This document shows, in pieces, positions 42,604-51,874 of a stretch of 64,000 bases of DNA. The position numbers were made by a program, and so were the translations under genes. Numbering within the stretch: the stretch's first letter is position 1; each line of letters starts with the position of its first letter. The DNA is from an uncultured Clostridia bacterium (GTDB taxonomy: Bacteria; Bacillota; Clostridia; Oscillospirales; Ruminococcaceae). The notes beneath the pieces were generated by a model that saw only the letters and a list, made by a program, of their open reading frames with translations, was not told the DNA's origin and made no database searches. The stretch lies in contig CANQPX010000004.1 in NCBI GenBank assembly GCA_947625915.1, positions 31,205 to 95,204 of the forward strand. Reading direction: 5' to 3'.

Positions 42604-45225
42604 ATGCCTAAGGATCATAAAGCTAAAAAGGACAGTTTCCTGTCGGTGATACACACAAGCTTTACAAAAAGAATAACTTTCTTCATAACCATTTTCATTA
42701 TTTTACTTATAGTCTGCTTCGCGCTGCTTTCTTATTCGCTCACAAAAATGTATTCCGTATCGGAATTTACCCGTACCATGAACAGTACGGGCGAATTGAT
42801 CGCAGGTCTGCTGGACGATCATGTGCGCTCGATAGGTTCACAGCTCGAGATAGTTTCCGGCAGCGATAAACTCAAATCTTTTGTCGCGGATATCAACGCC
42901 GGCGGAGAAAAGGGTATCACTTCCGCAAAAAACTTCGGGGAGATAAAAAATGCCCTCGATATGATATGCCGCAGCAGCGAGAATATCGTTTCGGCTTGGG
43001 TCATTTCGGATCAGAGCGGCATACTTATGGACAATAACGGTATCGTTCTCGGTAAAGATATGGCGGATCTTGATGGCAAAAAATGGTACTCTAAATACAT
43101 TTCAGGCTCGGGAACACAATATGAGTTCATATGTACCGCACCGGGAAAAAGCTTGTTCGTTCCCGATGAAGATGTGGTGAATATAATCGTTCCCGCAGTC
43201 TCGGACGGTTATGCTTATGCGTTCTGCGGCATGGAAGTCAGAACGGAAGAGATATTCGGGATACTTTCGGAATATTCCTTTATTGAAAGATGTTTTCCCA
43301 TAATTTCTGCCGACGGCTCGGCTGTTTACTATCCGTCGGCATCGGATATTTCAAATAAGTTCAGCATGAACGACGCGCCCCTTGCGAACCTTGTGAGCCG
43401 CAGAGATTATCTTGTGGAAGGTATAGACAGCTTTGTCTCGGGAGAAGGTGATACGGTATACTATTATAAAAAGACAGGTATTGCAAGCGGCTGGAACATT
43501 ATCGTTCTTTTCGACAGCAGCGAGACAGGCGGGGAAGTTTACAGATCTTTCGGGCAGATAATGCTCATACTTGCGTGCCTGTGCGCTCTGCTGATAGTCG
43601 CGGTCATAAACCTTCTGCACAAGGAAAGCTATCCTTTGAGGGATATACGGGTCTGCACCGAAGAACTCCTTAACAATAACTGCAATTACCGCATCACTGC
43701 CAAGACAAAAAATGAACTCGGCGTGATCGGGAAAAATATCAACAAGATCGCCGAGATGCTCCAGTCGGAAAATAATATCATAAGCAATTATGTATATATG
43801 GACGCGCTCACAGGTCTTGAAAACCGCAGCAAACTTTACGAACGCATGGAAGATATCATACAGACCCGCGAAGAGGGAAGGAGCCGCTTTGCGGTGATGT
43901 TCGTGGATATCGACAATTTCAAATGGCTCAACGAAACTCTCGGACATAATTTCGGAGACGCGGTGCTTTGCGCGTTCGCTTCGATAATGAAAGAACAGCT
44001 CCCGCCGGAAGTATCGGTGTTCCGTTTCAGCGGAGATGAGTTCATTCTTCTGAAAGAATTTGACAATGACTATACCGAGGTACATTCGGTGATAGAAAAA
44101 CTCCACAGCTTTTTCAATAAACCTCTGGAGATACTTAATGACAAAATTTATATAAAATTTTCCATAGGCGTTTCTATCTATCCCAATGATGACCTTACTC
44201 CCGACCTGCTGCTTAGAGACGCGGAAATGGCTCTCCACAGGGCAAAGGAAAGCGGTAAGGACAGAGTTGCGTTCTATACCAACACGAACCGCGGAAACAG
44301 CACCATGAGCAAGGCTGCCATCGCAAGAAGCCTGAACGAAGCTTTGGCAAAGGGCGAATTGTGCTTGCATTATCAGCCGATAGTCGCGGCGGATACCTGC
44401 GATATACACGGATTTGAAGTTCTTCTCAGGTGGATAAGCCCCGAGTTCGGACTCGTTTCACCGACGGAATTCATAAACGTTGCGGAGGAAAGCGGTGCTA
44501 TAATCCAGATAGGTACGTGGATATTTGAAAGCGCCTGCCGCACGCTGACAAAGATAAACGAGACTCTCGACCCGAACGTTATAATGTCGATAAACGTTTC
44601 TCCCGTACAGCTGCGGAGAGATGATTACATCGAACACGTCAAGCGCGTTATAGATATTACCCATGTAAATCCTAAAAATATCCAGCTTGAAATAACCGAA
44701 AGCACTTTGATAGATTTTACCGATTCAAAGAGCAGCGTTATAAATGAGATAAACGATCTCGGCATAGCGCTTGCGCTGGACGATTTCGGAACGGGTTATT
44801 CATCATTGAATTATCTTAAAAATTTCCCGATAAAGTGTCTGAAAATAGATAAATCTTTCATTGATGAGATAAATAACAACAAGAGGGATTACGCAATAAC
44901 GGATTCGATAATAGATCTTGTCCATAATCTCGGCATACACACCGTTGCGGAAGGCATTGAAACGGTAGATCAGTATAAATTCCTTGCGGAGATGAAGTGC
45001 GACTATATACAGGGCTTCCTGATGAGCAAACCTCTTGAAGAAGCGGACGCGATAGAATTTGTCGAGAAATATGACGCGCTGCACAAACCCGATCAGCGGA
45101 AACTTGAGGAAAACGAGCGTCAGCTTGCGGACGAAAAGAAGAACAGGTTAAAGGAAAAAGAAGATAAAGGTCAGAACAATGACGGCGATCCGTCTCCGAC
45201 GGAAGATTTCATAATCTCAAAATAA
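42604..45225 (+). CDS. GGDEF/EAL c-di-GMP protein with extracellular sensor domain
   Basis: 873 aa. Membrane spans at about 23-45 and 317-338 flank a periplasmic-type Cache-like sensor (about 50-310). A HAMP-like segment leads to GGDEF (about 395-560; RFSGDEF with Ser in the first position, usually tolerated) and a full EAL domain (about 575-830; EVLLRW, SINVSPVQL, LEITEST, ALDDFGTGYSS, CLKIDKSFID, QGFLMSKP). The phosphodiesterase metal residues look intact; synthase activity is uncertain. A charged coiled tail of about 40 residues ends the protein. AAGGAG precedes the ATG. Confidence 0.93.
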   Translation: MPKDHKAKKDSFLSVIHTSFTKRITFFITIFIILLIVCFALLSYSLTKMYSVSEFTRTMNSTGELIAGLLDDHVRSIGSQLEIVSGSDKLKSFVADINAGGEKGITSAKNFGEIKNALDMICRSSENIVSAWVISDQSGILMDNNGIVLGKDMADLDGKKWYSKYISGSGTQYEFICTAPGKSLFVPDEDVVNIIVPAVSDGYAYAFCGMEVRTEEIFGILSEYSFIERCFPIISADGSAVYYPSASDISNKFSMNDAPLANLVSRRDYLVEGIDSFVSGEGDTVYYYKKTGIASGWNIIVLFDSSETGGEVYRSFGQIMLILACLCALLIVAVINLLHKESYPLRDIRVCTEELLNNNCNYRITAKTKNELGVIGKNINKIAEMLQSENNIISNYVYMDALTGLENRSKLYERMEDIIQTREEGRSRFAVMFVDIDNFKWLNETLGHNFGDAVLCAFASIMKEQLPPEVSVFRFSGDEFILLKEFDNDYTEVHSVIEKLHSFFNKPLEILNDKIYIKFSIGVSIYPNDDLTPDLLLRDAEMALHRAKESGKDRVAFYTNTNRGNSTMSKAAIARSLNEALAKGELCLHYQPIVAADTCDIHGFEVLLRWISPEFGLVSPTEFINVAEESGAIIQIGTWIFESACRTLTKINETLDPNVIMSINVSPVQLRRDDYIEHVKRVIDITHVNPKNIQLEITESTLIDFTDSKSSVINEINDLGIALALDDFGTGYSSLNYLKNFPIKCLKIDKSFIDEINNNKRDYAITDSIIDLVHNLGIHTVAEGIETVDQYKFLAEMKCDYIQGFLMSKPLEEADAIEFVEKYDALHKPDQRKLEENERQLADEKKNRLKEKEDKGQNNDGDPSPTEDFIISK

Positions 45226-45231
45226 GACATC

Positions 45232-45256
45232 ACAGGCAGGCGAAAAACCTGCCTGT
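45232..45256 (+). other. Flanking hairpin, left of element copy C
   Basis: ACAGGCAGG pairs with CCTGCCTGT around CGAAAAA, 7 bases after the GGDEF/EAL stop. A near-identical copy lies at 45619 on the other side of element copy C. No T-run follows. Confidence 0.75.
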
Positions 45257-45279
45257 CAGACTGTCGAAAAACTAAAAAA

Positions 45280-45545
45280 GGCGCGGACAAACTAAAAAAC
45301 GAAAAACAAAACCTTGCCCGAAAAGCTGGTCCAGCGCAGCCGCGCTGGTGGGGTCGAGGGGCGAAGCCCTCGCCGCCGTCCGCAGACGGCGGAATTCCCC
45401 TTACGAAGGCGCCTCTGCAAAGGGGTGAATTGCCGCCCAAAGGGCGGCAAGAGGGGAACGCTCTGCAAGAGAGAGCGTTCCCCTTGGCATTAACGGTTAT
45501 TATAATTTATGCCTTGCCAAACAGCCCGGTGAGCTGTTTGGCAAT
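45280..45545 (+). repeat. Seven-hairpin dispersed element, copy C (diverged stems)
   Basis: About 266 bp. The leader is nearly identical to copies A and B. The hairpins are kept but their sequences differ by paired changes: CCAGCGC/GCGCTGG, CGAGGG/CCCTCG, CCGCCGTC/GACGGCGG (loop CGCA), TTGCCGCCC/GGGCGGCAA, GGGGAACGCTCT/AGAGCGTTCCCC and TTGCCAAACAGC/GCTGTTTGGCAA (loop CCGGTGA). It starts 54 bases after the GGDEF/EAL stop on the same strand. A second fragment of the right end (GTTGTTTGACAAC) lies at 45576. The gap between genes (45226-45770) is filled by this element, its flanks and the csoR promoter. Confidence 0.9.
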
Positions 45546-45618
45546 ACAGAGCAATTTGTTTTTCTAAAAATATCCGTTGTTTGACAACAAAAATATATTA
45601 TACTTTATCGACAAGCTG

Positions 45619-45643
45619 ACAGGCAGGCGAAAGACCTGCCTGT
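45619..45643 (+). other. Flanking hairpin, right of element copy C
   Basis: ACAGGCAGG and CCTGCCTGT with loop CGAAAGA; a direct repeat of 45232-45256 with one base changed in the loop. Together they bracket copy C. Confidence 0.75.
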
Positions 45644-45697
45644 ACTTGTTAATAAAGCTGTAAAATATTTTCGGATAAAAATTCTTTGATCTCCCTA

Positions 45698-45726
45698 TTG
45701 ACAAATACCCCAAGAGGGTATATAAT
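45698..45726 (+). promoter_or_regulatory. Consensus promoter of the copper operon
   Basis: TTGACA, 17 bases, TATAAT. The spacer is almost exactly filled by the first CsoR-type operator, so bound repressor would block RNA polymerase. Confidence 0.9.
45705..45721. promoter_or_regulatory. csoR: CsoR-type operator 1
   Basis: ATACCC-CAAGA-GGGTAT, a 17-bp G/C-tract dyad of the CsoR operator type. It lies between the -35 and -10 elements of the csoR promoter. Confidence 0.82.
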
Positions 45727-45732
45727 ATACAT

Positions 45733-45749
45733 ATACCCCGTGAGGGTAT
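45733..45749. promoter_or_regulatory. csoR: CsoR-type operator 2
   Basis: ATACCC-CGTGA-GGGTAT, same arms as operator 1, offset by 28 bp (a little under three helical turns). It lies around and after the expected transcription start. Confidence 0.82.
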
Positions 45750-45770
45750 GATAGATGGGAGATGCTTGAT

Positions 45771-46073
45771 ATGCCCGATAAATGTTCCTGCTGCGAAAAA
45801 TCAACGATGCGTTCCGACGAGGAAAGAAAAAAACTTATCCACCGACTGAACCGCATTGAAGGTCAGATACGCGGCATAAGAGGAATGATAGAAAAAAACG
45901 CTTACTGCACCGATATCCTTATACAATCTGCAGCGGTAAATTCGGCGGTGAACTCTTTCAATAAAGAACTTATCGCAAGCCATATACGCGGCTGCGTTGC
46001 AAGAGATATCAGAGACGGAAAAGATGATGTGATCGACGAACTCGTCCTCACCTTGCAGAAACTTATGAAGTAG
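45771..46073 (+). CDS. csoR: CsoR-family copper-sensing repressor
   Basis: 100 aa from the ATG at 45771, 9 bases after GGGAG; the track ATG at 45762 abuts that site. An all-helical DUF156 fold with [12 protein letters not shown]. The copper ligands Cys-His-Cys are visible as AYCTDIL and SHIRGCV. An N-terminal CSCCEK adds extra cysteines. It should repress the operon until Cu(I) binds. Confidence 0.93.
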   Translation: MPDKCSCCEKSTMRSDEERKKLIHRLNRIEGQIRGIRGMIEKNAYCTDILIQSAAVNSAVNSFNKELIASHIRGCVARDIRDGKDDVIDELVLTLQKLMK

Positions 46074-46084
46074 GGGGGACGGGT

Positions 46085-48565
46085 ATGGTACAGTTTAATG
46101 TTACGGGAATGAGCTGCGCCGCCTGCAGCGCGCGGGTGGAAAAAGCCGTTTCAAAAGTCGCGGGAGTTACTTCATGCTCGGTAAGTCTGCTGACAAATTC
46201 TATGGGCGTTGAAGGAACTGCAAACCCGCAGGATATCATTTCCGCGGTAACAGACGCGGGTTACGGCGCATCGCTTAAAACTTCAGGCGCGGCGGAAAAA
46301 AGTTCTTACGATGATGAAGCGCTTGCGGACAGGGAAACTCCCGTCCTTAAAAAGCGGCTTATCGCATCGCTTGTGTTCCTTGTGGTACTGATGTATTTTT
46401 CAATGGGACATATGATGTGGGGCTGGAAGATCCCCGCTTGGCTCGAGGGGAACCACGTTGCTGTGGGAATGCTGCAAATGCTGCTTGCGGGAATTATAAT
46501 GGTGATAAACCAAAAATTCTTTATAAGCGGTTTCAAGGGAATGATACACCGTTCCCCCAACATGGATACGCTTGTGGCAATGGGTTCGATGACATCGTTC
46601 CTGTGGAGCGTGTATGTGCTTTTTGCTATGACAGACGCTCAGCTCAAAGGTGATCACGAAGCTGTCATGGCATATATGATGGATCTTTATTTTGAGTCGG
46701 CGGCAATGATATTGACGCTGATAACATTGGGCAAAATGCTTGAAGCACATTCCAAAGGCAAGACCACAAACGCACTTAAAAGCCTGATGAAGCTTTCTCC
46801 GAAAACAGCCGTTGTTTTAAATAACGGCGAGGAAGTCACAGTTCCTGTCGAACAGGTGAAAAAAGGGGATATTTTCGTTGTGCGTCCCGGTGAGAGCATA
46901 CCTGCGGACGGTATCGTTACAGAGGGAAACAGCGCGGTAAACGAATCCGCCCTTACGGGGGAAAGTATTCCGGTTGACAAGACGGTGGGGGACAGTGTTT
47001 CCGCCGCAACGATAAATCAGTCTGGTTTCATAAAATGCGAAGCTTCACGCGTGGGAGAAGATACAACTCTTTCTCAGATAATAAAAATGGTGGGTGACGC
47101 GGCGGCAACAAAAGCTCCAATTGCAAAGATCGCCGATAAAGTTTCGGGGATCTTCGTTCCGACGGTGATCGCAATTGCTGCGGTAACGCTTATTGTATGG
47201 CTTGCAGTGGGGCAAAGTGCGGGTTACGCGCTGGCAAGGGCGATATCCGTACTCGTTATAAGCTGCCCGTGCGCTCTGGGACTTGCAACTCCCGTTGCAA
47301 TAATGGTCGGAAACGGCGTTGGCGCGAGAAACGGCATACTTTTTAAGAACGCTGTTTCCCTTGAAGAAGCGGGAAAGGTAAAGATAGTTGCCCTTGATAA
47401 AACGGGAACGATAACCAAAGGCGAGCCTGAAGTTACAGATATTATACCTGCCATCGGAATAAGCGAAAACGATCTTCTCACATATGCGGCTTCACTGGAA
47501 AAGCGAAGCGAACACCCTCTCGCAGGCGCGGTAATGAAAAAAGCGGAGGAAATGAAAATTTCCGCAGGAGAAGTTACGGATTTTGAAGCTTTCGCGGGGA
47601 ACGGACTTTCGGCAGTCCTTGACGGAAAAAACATCATTGGCGGAAGTGTAAGATTTGTTTCGGAAAAGGCAGATATCCCTGAGGAAATTTCTCAAAAAGC
47701 AGAAGAACTTTCTTCAAAAGGGAAAACGCCAATACTTTTCTCGGCAGACGGAAAGTTCCTCGGTATGATAGCTGCTGCCGATGTTATAAAAGAGGACAGC
47801 CCGCGTGCGATAAAGGAACTCCGTGAAATGGGCATACGGGTCGTTATGCTGACAGGCGACAACGAGCGTACCGCAAAAGCAATAGGGGAACAGGCAGGAG
47901 TTGATGAAGTCATAGCGGGAGTCCTGCCTGACGGAAAGGAAAGCGTTATACGTTCTTTGCAGGAAAAGGAAAAGACCGCAATGGTCGGCGACGGGATAAA
48001 CGATGCGCCCGCTCTTACTCGTGCCGATATAGGTATCGCCATAGGCGCGGGAACGGATATTGCCCTTGATGCGGCGGATATAGTGCTGGTGAAAAGCCGT
48101 TTGAGAGATGTTCCCGCAGCGATACGCCTTAGTAGGGCGGCTCTGCGGAATATCCGCCAGAACCTGTTCTGGGCATTCATTTACAATATTATCGGGATAC
48201 CTCTTGCGGCGGGAGTATGGATACCGATATTCAATTGGACACTGGACCCGATGTTCGGCGCGGCGGCAATGAGCCTTTCAAGTTTTTGCGTAGTTTCAAA
48301 TGCACTTCGTTTGAATTTTTTCAAGTATGGAAACGGAGATGAGACTTCCGCAGAAAATAAGCGCATCATAAAAATAAAAGGTATGATGTGCGAACACTGC
48401 GAAGCGCGGATAAAACAAACACTTTGCGCGTTTCCGGAAATTGACTTTGCCGAAGCAAATTATAAAAAAGGCACTGCAATTGTTTCAATAAATGCCGAGC
48501 CTGATGTTGATAAAATAAAGGCGGCAATAGCGGAACAAGGGTATAAATTTATTTCAATAAAATAA
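46085..48565 (+). CDS. copA: Copper-translocating P1B-type ATPase
   Basis: 826 aa. N-terminal HMA domain [13 protein letters not shown], eight membrane helices, actuator TGES, CPC copper site in [11 protein letters not shown] (about 393), phosphorylated Asp in [11 protein letters not shown] (about 437) and hinge [14 protein letters not shown]. It exports Cu(I) from the cytoplasm. After the last helix there is a second HMA domain at the C-terminus ([13 protein letters not shown], about 760-826); most CopA carry such domains only at the N-terminus. The gene follows csoR by 11 bases. Confidence 0.95.
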   Translation: MVQFNVTGMSCAACSARVEKAVSKVAGVTSCSVSLLTNSMGVEGTANPQDIISAVTDAGYGASLKTSGAAEKSSYDDEALADRETPVLKKRLIASLVFLVVLMYFSMGHMMWGWKIPAWLEGNHVAVGMLQMLLAGIIMVINQKFFISGFKGMIHRSPNMDTLVAMGSMTSFLWSVYVLFAMTDAQLKGDHEAVMAYMMDLYFESAAMILTLITLGKMLEAHSKGKTTNALKSLMKLSPKTAVVLNNGEEVTVPVEQVKKGDIFVVRPGESIPADGIVTEGNSAVNESALTGESIPVDKTVGDSVSAATINQSGFIKCEASRVGEDTTLSQIIKMVGDAAATKAPIAKIADKVSGIFVPTVIAIAAVTLIVWLAVGQSAGYALARAISVLVISCPCALGLATPVAIMVGNGVGARNGILFKNAVSLEEAGKVKIVALDKTGTITKGEPEVTDIIPAIGISENDLLTYAASLEKRSEHPLAGAVMKKAEEMKISAGEVTDFEAFAGNGLSAVLDGKNIIGGSVRFVSEKADIPEEISQKAEELSSKGKTPILFSADGKFLGMIAAADVIKEDSPRAIKELREMGIRVVMLTGDNERTAKAIGEQAGVDEVIAGVLPDGKESVIRSLQEKEKTAMVGDGINDAPALTRADIGIAIGAGTDIALDAADIVLVKSRLRDVPAAIRLSRAALRNIRQNLFWAFIYNIIGIPLAAGVWIPIFNWTLDPMFGAAAMSLSSFCVVSNALRLNFFKYGNGDETSAENKRIIKIKGMMCEHCEARIKQTLCAFPEIDFAEANYKKGTAIVSINAEPDVDKIKAAIAEQGYKFISIK

Positions 48566-48585
48566 TAAAAACGGAGGAATTTATT

Positions 48586-48840
48586 ATGTACAAAACAGTT
48601 CTTGAAGTCGAAGGCATGATGTGCGGACATTGTGAAGCACACGTAAACGACACGATCCGCAAAGCATTTGACGTAAAAAAAGTAAACTCGTCACACACCA
48701 AAGGGCAAACGGAGATAATTTCGGAAGCTCCGCTTGATGAAGAAAAGCTTAAAGCTGCCGTAAATGAAACAGGTTACACCGTTAATTCGGTGAAAACCGA
48801 GGAATTTGAAAAAAAAGGTTTTTCCCTTTTTAATAAATGA
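48586..48840 (+). CDS. copZ: Heavy-metal-associated copper chaperone-like protein
   Basis: 84 aa, single HMA fold with CxxC in GMMCGHCEAHV. A GGAGGAA site precedes the ATG, and it starts 20 bases after copA. It probably delivers Cu(I) to CopA or buffers it. The metal loop and helix resemble the C-terminal HMA domain of CopA more than its N-terminal one, suggesting duplication. Confidence 0.88.
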   Translation: MYKTVLEVEGMMCGHCEAHVNDTIRKAFDVKKVNSSHTKGQTEIISEAPLDEEKLKAAVNETGYTVNSVKTEEFEKKGFSLFNK

Positions 48841-48854
48841 TCGGAGGAATATGT

Positions 48855-49058
48855 ATGGAGATCACAAAACAGACCACAATGGGCGATATGCTCGAATACG
48901 ATAACGGGATAGCATATATCCTTATGCAGTCGGGAATGCACTGTGTCGGCTGCCCGTCATCTATAGGCGAGTCCCTCGAGGAGGCCTGCATGGTACACGG
49001 ACTTGACGCAGATACCGTTCTCAAAGATATAAAAGAATATCTTGCATCAAGAAAATAA
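48855..49058 (+). CDS. DUF1858 family protein
   Basis: 67 aa from the ATG at 48855 (GGAGGA upstream). The family pattern is TTMGDMLEY...AYILMQSGMHCVGCPSS, with a conserved CxxC that may bind a metal or a redox centre. DUF1858 proteins often accompany hybrid-cluster or nitrite-type proteins. Here it ends the copper operon, so a thiol/metal function is plausible but unproven. Confidence 0.87.
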   Translation: MEITKQTTMGDMLEYDNGIAYILMQSGMHCVGCPSSIGESLEEACMVHGLDADTVLKDIKEYLASRK

Positions 49059-49085
49059 AAGCGTTCTTTTGAATATGCAAAAATG

Positions 49086-49118
49086 ACCGCACGTCTGTGA
49101 GACTGTGCGGTTATTTTT
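49086..49118 (+). terminator. Terminator of the copper operon
   Basis: ACCGCAC...GTGCGGT with inner GTCT/AGAC pairs (one bulge), then TATTTTT. It separates the operon from the convergent histidine-kinase gene. Confidence 0.8.
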
Positions 49119-49213
49119 CAGTGAGATATAATTTTTTTACCACAACTTGTTATTTTAGCGCATAACGCCAAAATTAAACCTTTGCTAAATAACTGAAAAT
49201 TTGCTGCAATTTT

Positions 49214-50437
49214 TTAAATTAATTTCGGACAAACAACAGTTACATACATCATTCCGTTTTTTATTTCTGCAAAAATATCGCCGTTCATTTCGTTCATCAA
49301 GCGGCGGCATATGTAAAGCCCCAAACCGTTTCCTGCTTTGTCACCTACGTTTGAACCTCTCCAAAAACTATCGAAAATATGAGAAAGTTCCGTATCCGGC
49401 AAAGTGCAGCCGCTGTTGGATATGACAATGAGTTTGTGATATTCTTCGTCAGAGATATCTATGCGTATAAATTTTCCGTCACCGTATTTTATAGCATTTT
49501 CCATTATATTCTGCACAACTTCTTCCATGCGGTCCGGATCACAAATAAGCAGACAATCCGTATGATCGGCTATAATAAAATTTGTTCCCAAAAGTTTTAA
49601 CTTTTCGGAATAATATTTTTTTATCCGTTCAAGTATAACGGACAGATATACTTCTTTTGTTTTCACACTAAATTCCATAAAATCATTGTTTATTTTACCG
49701 ATAAGTTCGTTGACATAACATTCTATTTCATCTGCTTTTACATTTATATTTTCCGCAGCAGAACGCCGTTTGTTTTCATCGGGATATAAATTATTTGAAA
49801 TTGCTTTTGCATATAATTTTATTGCCGCAAGAGGTGTTTTTACATCATGTGAAATTGATAATATCGCAGTTTTTTCTTCTTTAGCGGCTTTAAGTTCACG
49901 CTGCCGTGAATTTTCAAGTTCTTCGCGGAGCATATCCAATCCCCAGATTAATTTCCCAAAATAACGCGATCTTGTTTCTTTCAAAGGAACGGATAAATTC
50001 CCTTTTGCAAGCATATAGGGCAGTTCGGATATTTCATTAAAAGGTTTTAAAACCGTTTGTCTGATATATAATAATATGCCGAGAATTATGGAAAACAGTA
50101 ATATAAAAAATCCGTTTACAAAATTAATAATGCCGTTATTACTTTGCTTTGTTCTATATTCAATACGATAAAATTTTCCGTTTATTTCGCGTATGACATA
50201 AGGCAGATCGGAATTATACAAATTACTGTTCCGATCATCATATATACCCGTTATCGTATAGTAATTGTTTATATTTATTTCATTTCCTGCTGTAATTTCC
50301 TGCACCACGCGATTTGTTTCAACTTTGAAAAGTCCGCTGCTGTCAGCCTGATCCTTTGGAAAAATAAAATTTACCGCAAATAAAATAACAATAAATATAA
50401 GAGCAAACAATAGTATCATTTTATCATAGCTTTTCAT
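49214..50437 (-). CDS. Sensor histidine kinase
   Basis: 407 aa. Two membrane spans (about 10-28 and 105-128) flank an extracytoplasmic sensor of about 75 residues. A HAMP-like linker, HisKA with the phospho-His in SISHDVKTPL (about 195), and HATPase with NIMENAIKYG and GNGLGLYICRRL follow. The start is placed at ATG 50437, 5 bases after AGGTGG; GTG 50446 is possible. It shares one base with the response-regulator stop. It probably senses the substrate or stress handled by the ABC transporter in the same operon. Confidence 0.9.
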   Translation of the reverse strand: MKSYDKMILLFALIFIVILFAVNFIFPKDQADSSGLFKVETNRVVQEITAGNEININNYYTITGIYDDRNSNLYNSDLPYVIREINGKFYRIEYRTKQSNNGIINFVNGFFILLFSIILGILLYIRQTVLKPFNEISELPYMLAKGNLSVPLKETRSRYFGKLIWGLDMLREELENSRQRELKAAKEEKTAILSISHDVKTPLAAIKLYAKAISNNLYPDENKRRSAAENINVKADEIECYVNELIGKINNDFMEFSVKTKEVYLSVILERIKKYYSEKLKLLGTNFIIADHTDCLLICDPDRMEEVVQNIMENAIKYGDGKFIRIDISDEEYHKLIVISNSGCTLPDTELSHIFDSFWRGSNVGDKAGNGLGLYICRRLMNEMNGDIFAEIKNGMMYVTVVCPKLI

Positions 50438-51099
50438 CATGACCACCTGTAACCTTTTCCCCAGACGGTAATAATTTTTTGGGGATCTTTAGGATCATTT
50501 TCAATTTTTTCACGAAGATATTTTATGTGTACCGTCAATGTTTGAAGCTCGGATTCACTGTCACTTCCCCATATTCTGTTAAATAAAAATTCTTTTGTCA
50601 GCGTTTGTCCTTTATTTTGCATAAGTATTTTAAGAAGTTCAAACTCTTTTGCGGAAAGTTCTGTCTGTACACCGTTTTTTGTAACCGTTCCGTCCGAAAT
50701 ATTAAGTATTATATCGCCGTCCGAAATTATCTCGCGGGCAAGCCTGCGCTTGAAAATACCCTTTATTTTTGCGATCAGAATTTCAATATCAAAAGGCTTT
50801 TCTATATAATCGTCCGCACCCAGCAAAATTCCGTTCAGTTTGTCGTCCCTGTCTGTTCTTGCAGTTATGATTATTATGGGAACATTGTCATTCCTGCGCA
50901 ATTTTTCACATATCGAAAAGCCGTCAATATCCGGTAAATTTATATCAAGCAGCACAAGCCTTGCCCCGTATTTTTCATACAGGGACATGGCTTTTTCACC
51001 GGTTCCGGCAGCACTTACAACGTAATTTTCCGCGCGCAGAAAATCTGTTATAAGTCCGCAAATTTCTTTATTATCTTCTGCAATAAGTATATCTATCAT
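50437..51099 (-). CDS. OmpR-family response regulator
   Basis: 220 aa from MIDILIAEDNK. Receiver domain with acidic pocket ED, phosphoacceptor Asp in LVLLDINLPD (about 52), Thr in IIITA and Lys in IEKPF. A C-terminal winged helix follows (ELSAKEFELLKIL, RIWGSDSESELQTLTVHIKYLREK). It lies between the ABC ATPase and kinase genes and should control this operon. Confidence 0.92.
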   Translation of the reverse strand: MIDILIAEDNKEICGLITDFLRAENYVVSAAGTGEKAMSLYEKYGARLVLLDINLPDIDGFSICEKLRRNDNVPIIIITARTDRDDKLNGILLGADDYIEKPFDIEILIAKIKGIFKRRLAREIISDGDIILNISDGTVTKNGVQTELSAKEFELLKILMQNKGQTLTKEFLFNRIWGSDSESELQTLTVHIKYLREKIENDPKDPQKIITVWGKGYRWS

Positions 51100-51100
51100 T

Positions 51101-51859
51101 TTACCAACCCATTTCCATAAGCCAGTTATTAAGTGAAAATTCTCTTTCACGCAAAGTTTTTTCTTTATCTGTATTATACTCGCCTTTTATGTTTCCGTCA
51201 ACAATAAATAACACTCTTGTGCATTTTGCGGCGACTTTGACATCGTGAGTTACTATCATAATTGTTGTACCGTTTTCATTTAGTTTTGCAAGTTCCTCCA
51301 TAACTTCTTCCGAAGATGTTCGGTTTAGAGAACCTGTCGGTTCGTCCGCAAAAATTATTTTGGGATCATTTATCATACTGCGGCAAATGCACGCTCTTTG
51401 TAGCTGTCCGCCCGACACTTCATTTATATCATTTTCCGCAATTTCTGCAATGCCGAGGCGTTTCATAAGCTCTCGTCCGCGCTGTTCAATTGCTTTGTTG
51501 CTCTCTCTCTTTTTTGAAGATTTCACCGCCGGAAGAATAATATTATCCAGTACGGAGAGATTTTTCATCATGTACATTTGCTGAAAAATAAATCCCATAT
51601 CTTCCAGACGCATTTTAGCAAGTTCATTTTCGTGCATACCGGATAAATTCTTCCCATTAAAAAATACATCTCCTGCGGTCATTTTATCCATTCCCGAAAC
51701 GGTGTAAAGAAGTGTGGATTTTCCCGAACCCGACGGTCCCATGACGCCTGTCATTTCTCCGTCATTTACGGAAAAACTTACGTTTCTTAACACATTGTTC
51801 TGCCTTTTGTTGACGATATATGTTTTGCAAAGATCTCTTATTTCAAGTACGGTATTCAT
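51101..51859 (-). CDS. ABC transporter ATPase, MacB/BceA-like
   Basis: 252 aa from the ATG at 51859, 7 bases after GGAGGA. Walker A GPSGSGKST, signature VSGGQLQRACICRS, Walker B IIFADEP and switch VTHDVKVA. It belongs to the LolD/BceA group that pairs with FtsX-type permeases. It is located between the permease and the two-component genes. Roles in the family include antimicrobial-peptide sensing and detoxification or cell-envelope signalling. Confidence 0.92.
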   Translation of the reverse strand: MNTVLEIRDLCKTYIVNKRQNNVLRNVSFSVNDGEMTGVMGPSGSGKSTLLYTVSGMDKMTAGDVFFNGKNLSGMHENELAKMRLEDMGFIFQQMYMMKNLSVLDNIILPAVKSSKKRESNKAIEQRGRELMKRLGIAEIAENDINEVSGGQLQRACICRSMINDPKIIFADEPTGSLNRTSSEEVMEELAKLNENGTTIMIVTHDVKVAAKCTRVLFIVDGNIKGEYNTDKEKTLREREFSLNNWLMEMGW

Positions 51860-51874
51860 AAAAATTTCCTCCAT

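Noticed and set aside
43351-44409. 352-aa minus-strand ORF opposite the GGDEF/EAL gene
   Set aside because: Antisense shadow across a well-conserved multidomain gene.
45171-45440. 89-aa minus-strand ORF over the GGDEF/EAL end and copy C
   Set aside because: Spans unrelated units (gene end and repeat) and is not conserved in the other copies.
49214-51099. VanR/VanS vancomycin-resistance regulators
   Set aside because: The kinase and regulator are of the same broad family, but no vanH, vanA/B or vanX-like genes are present; the linked genes are an FtsX-type ABC transporter.
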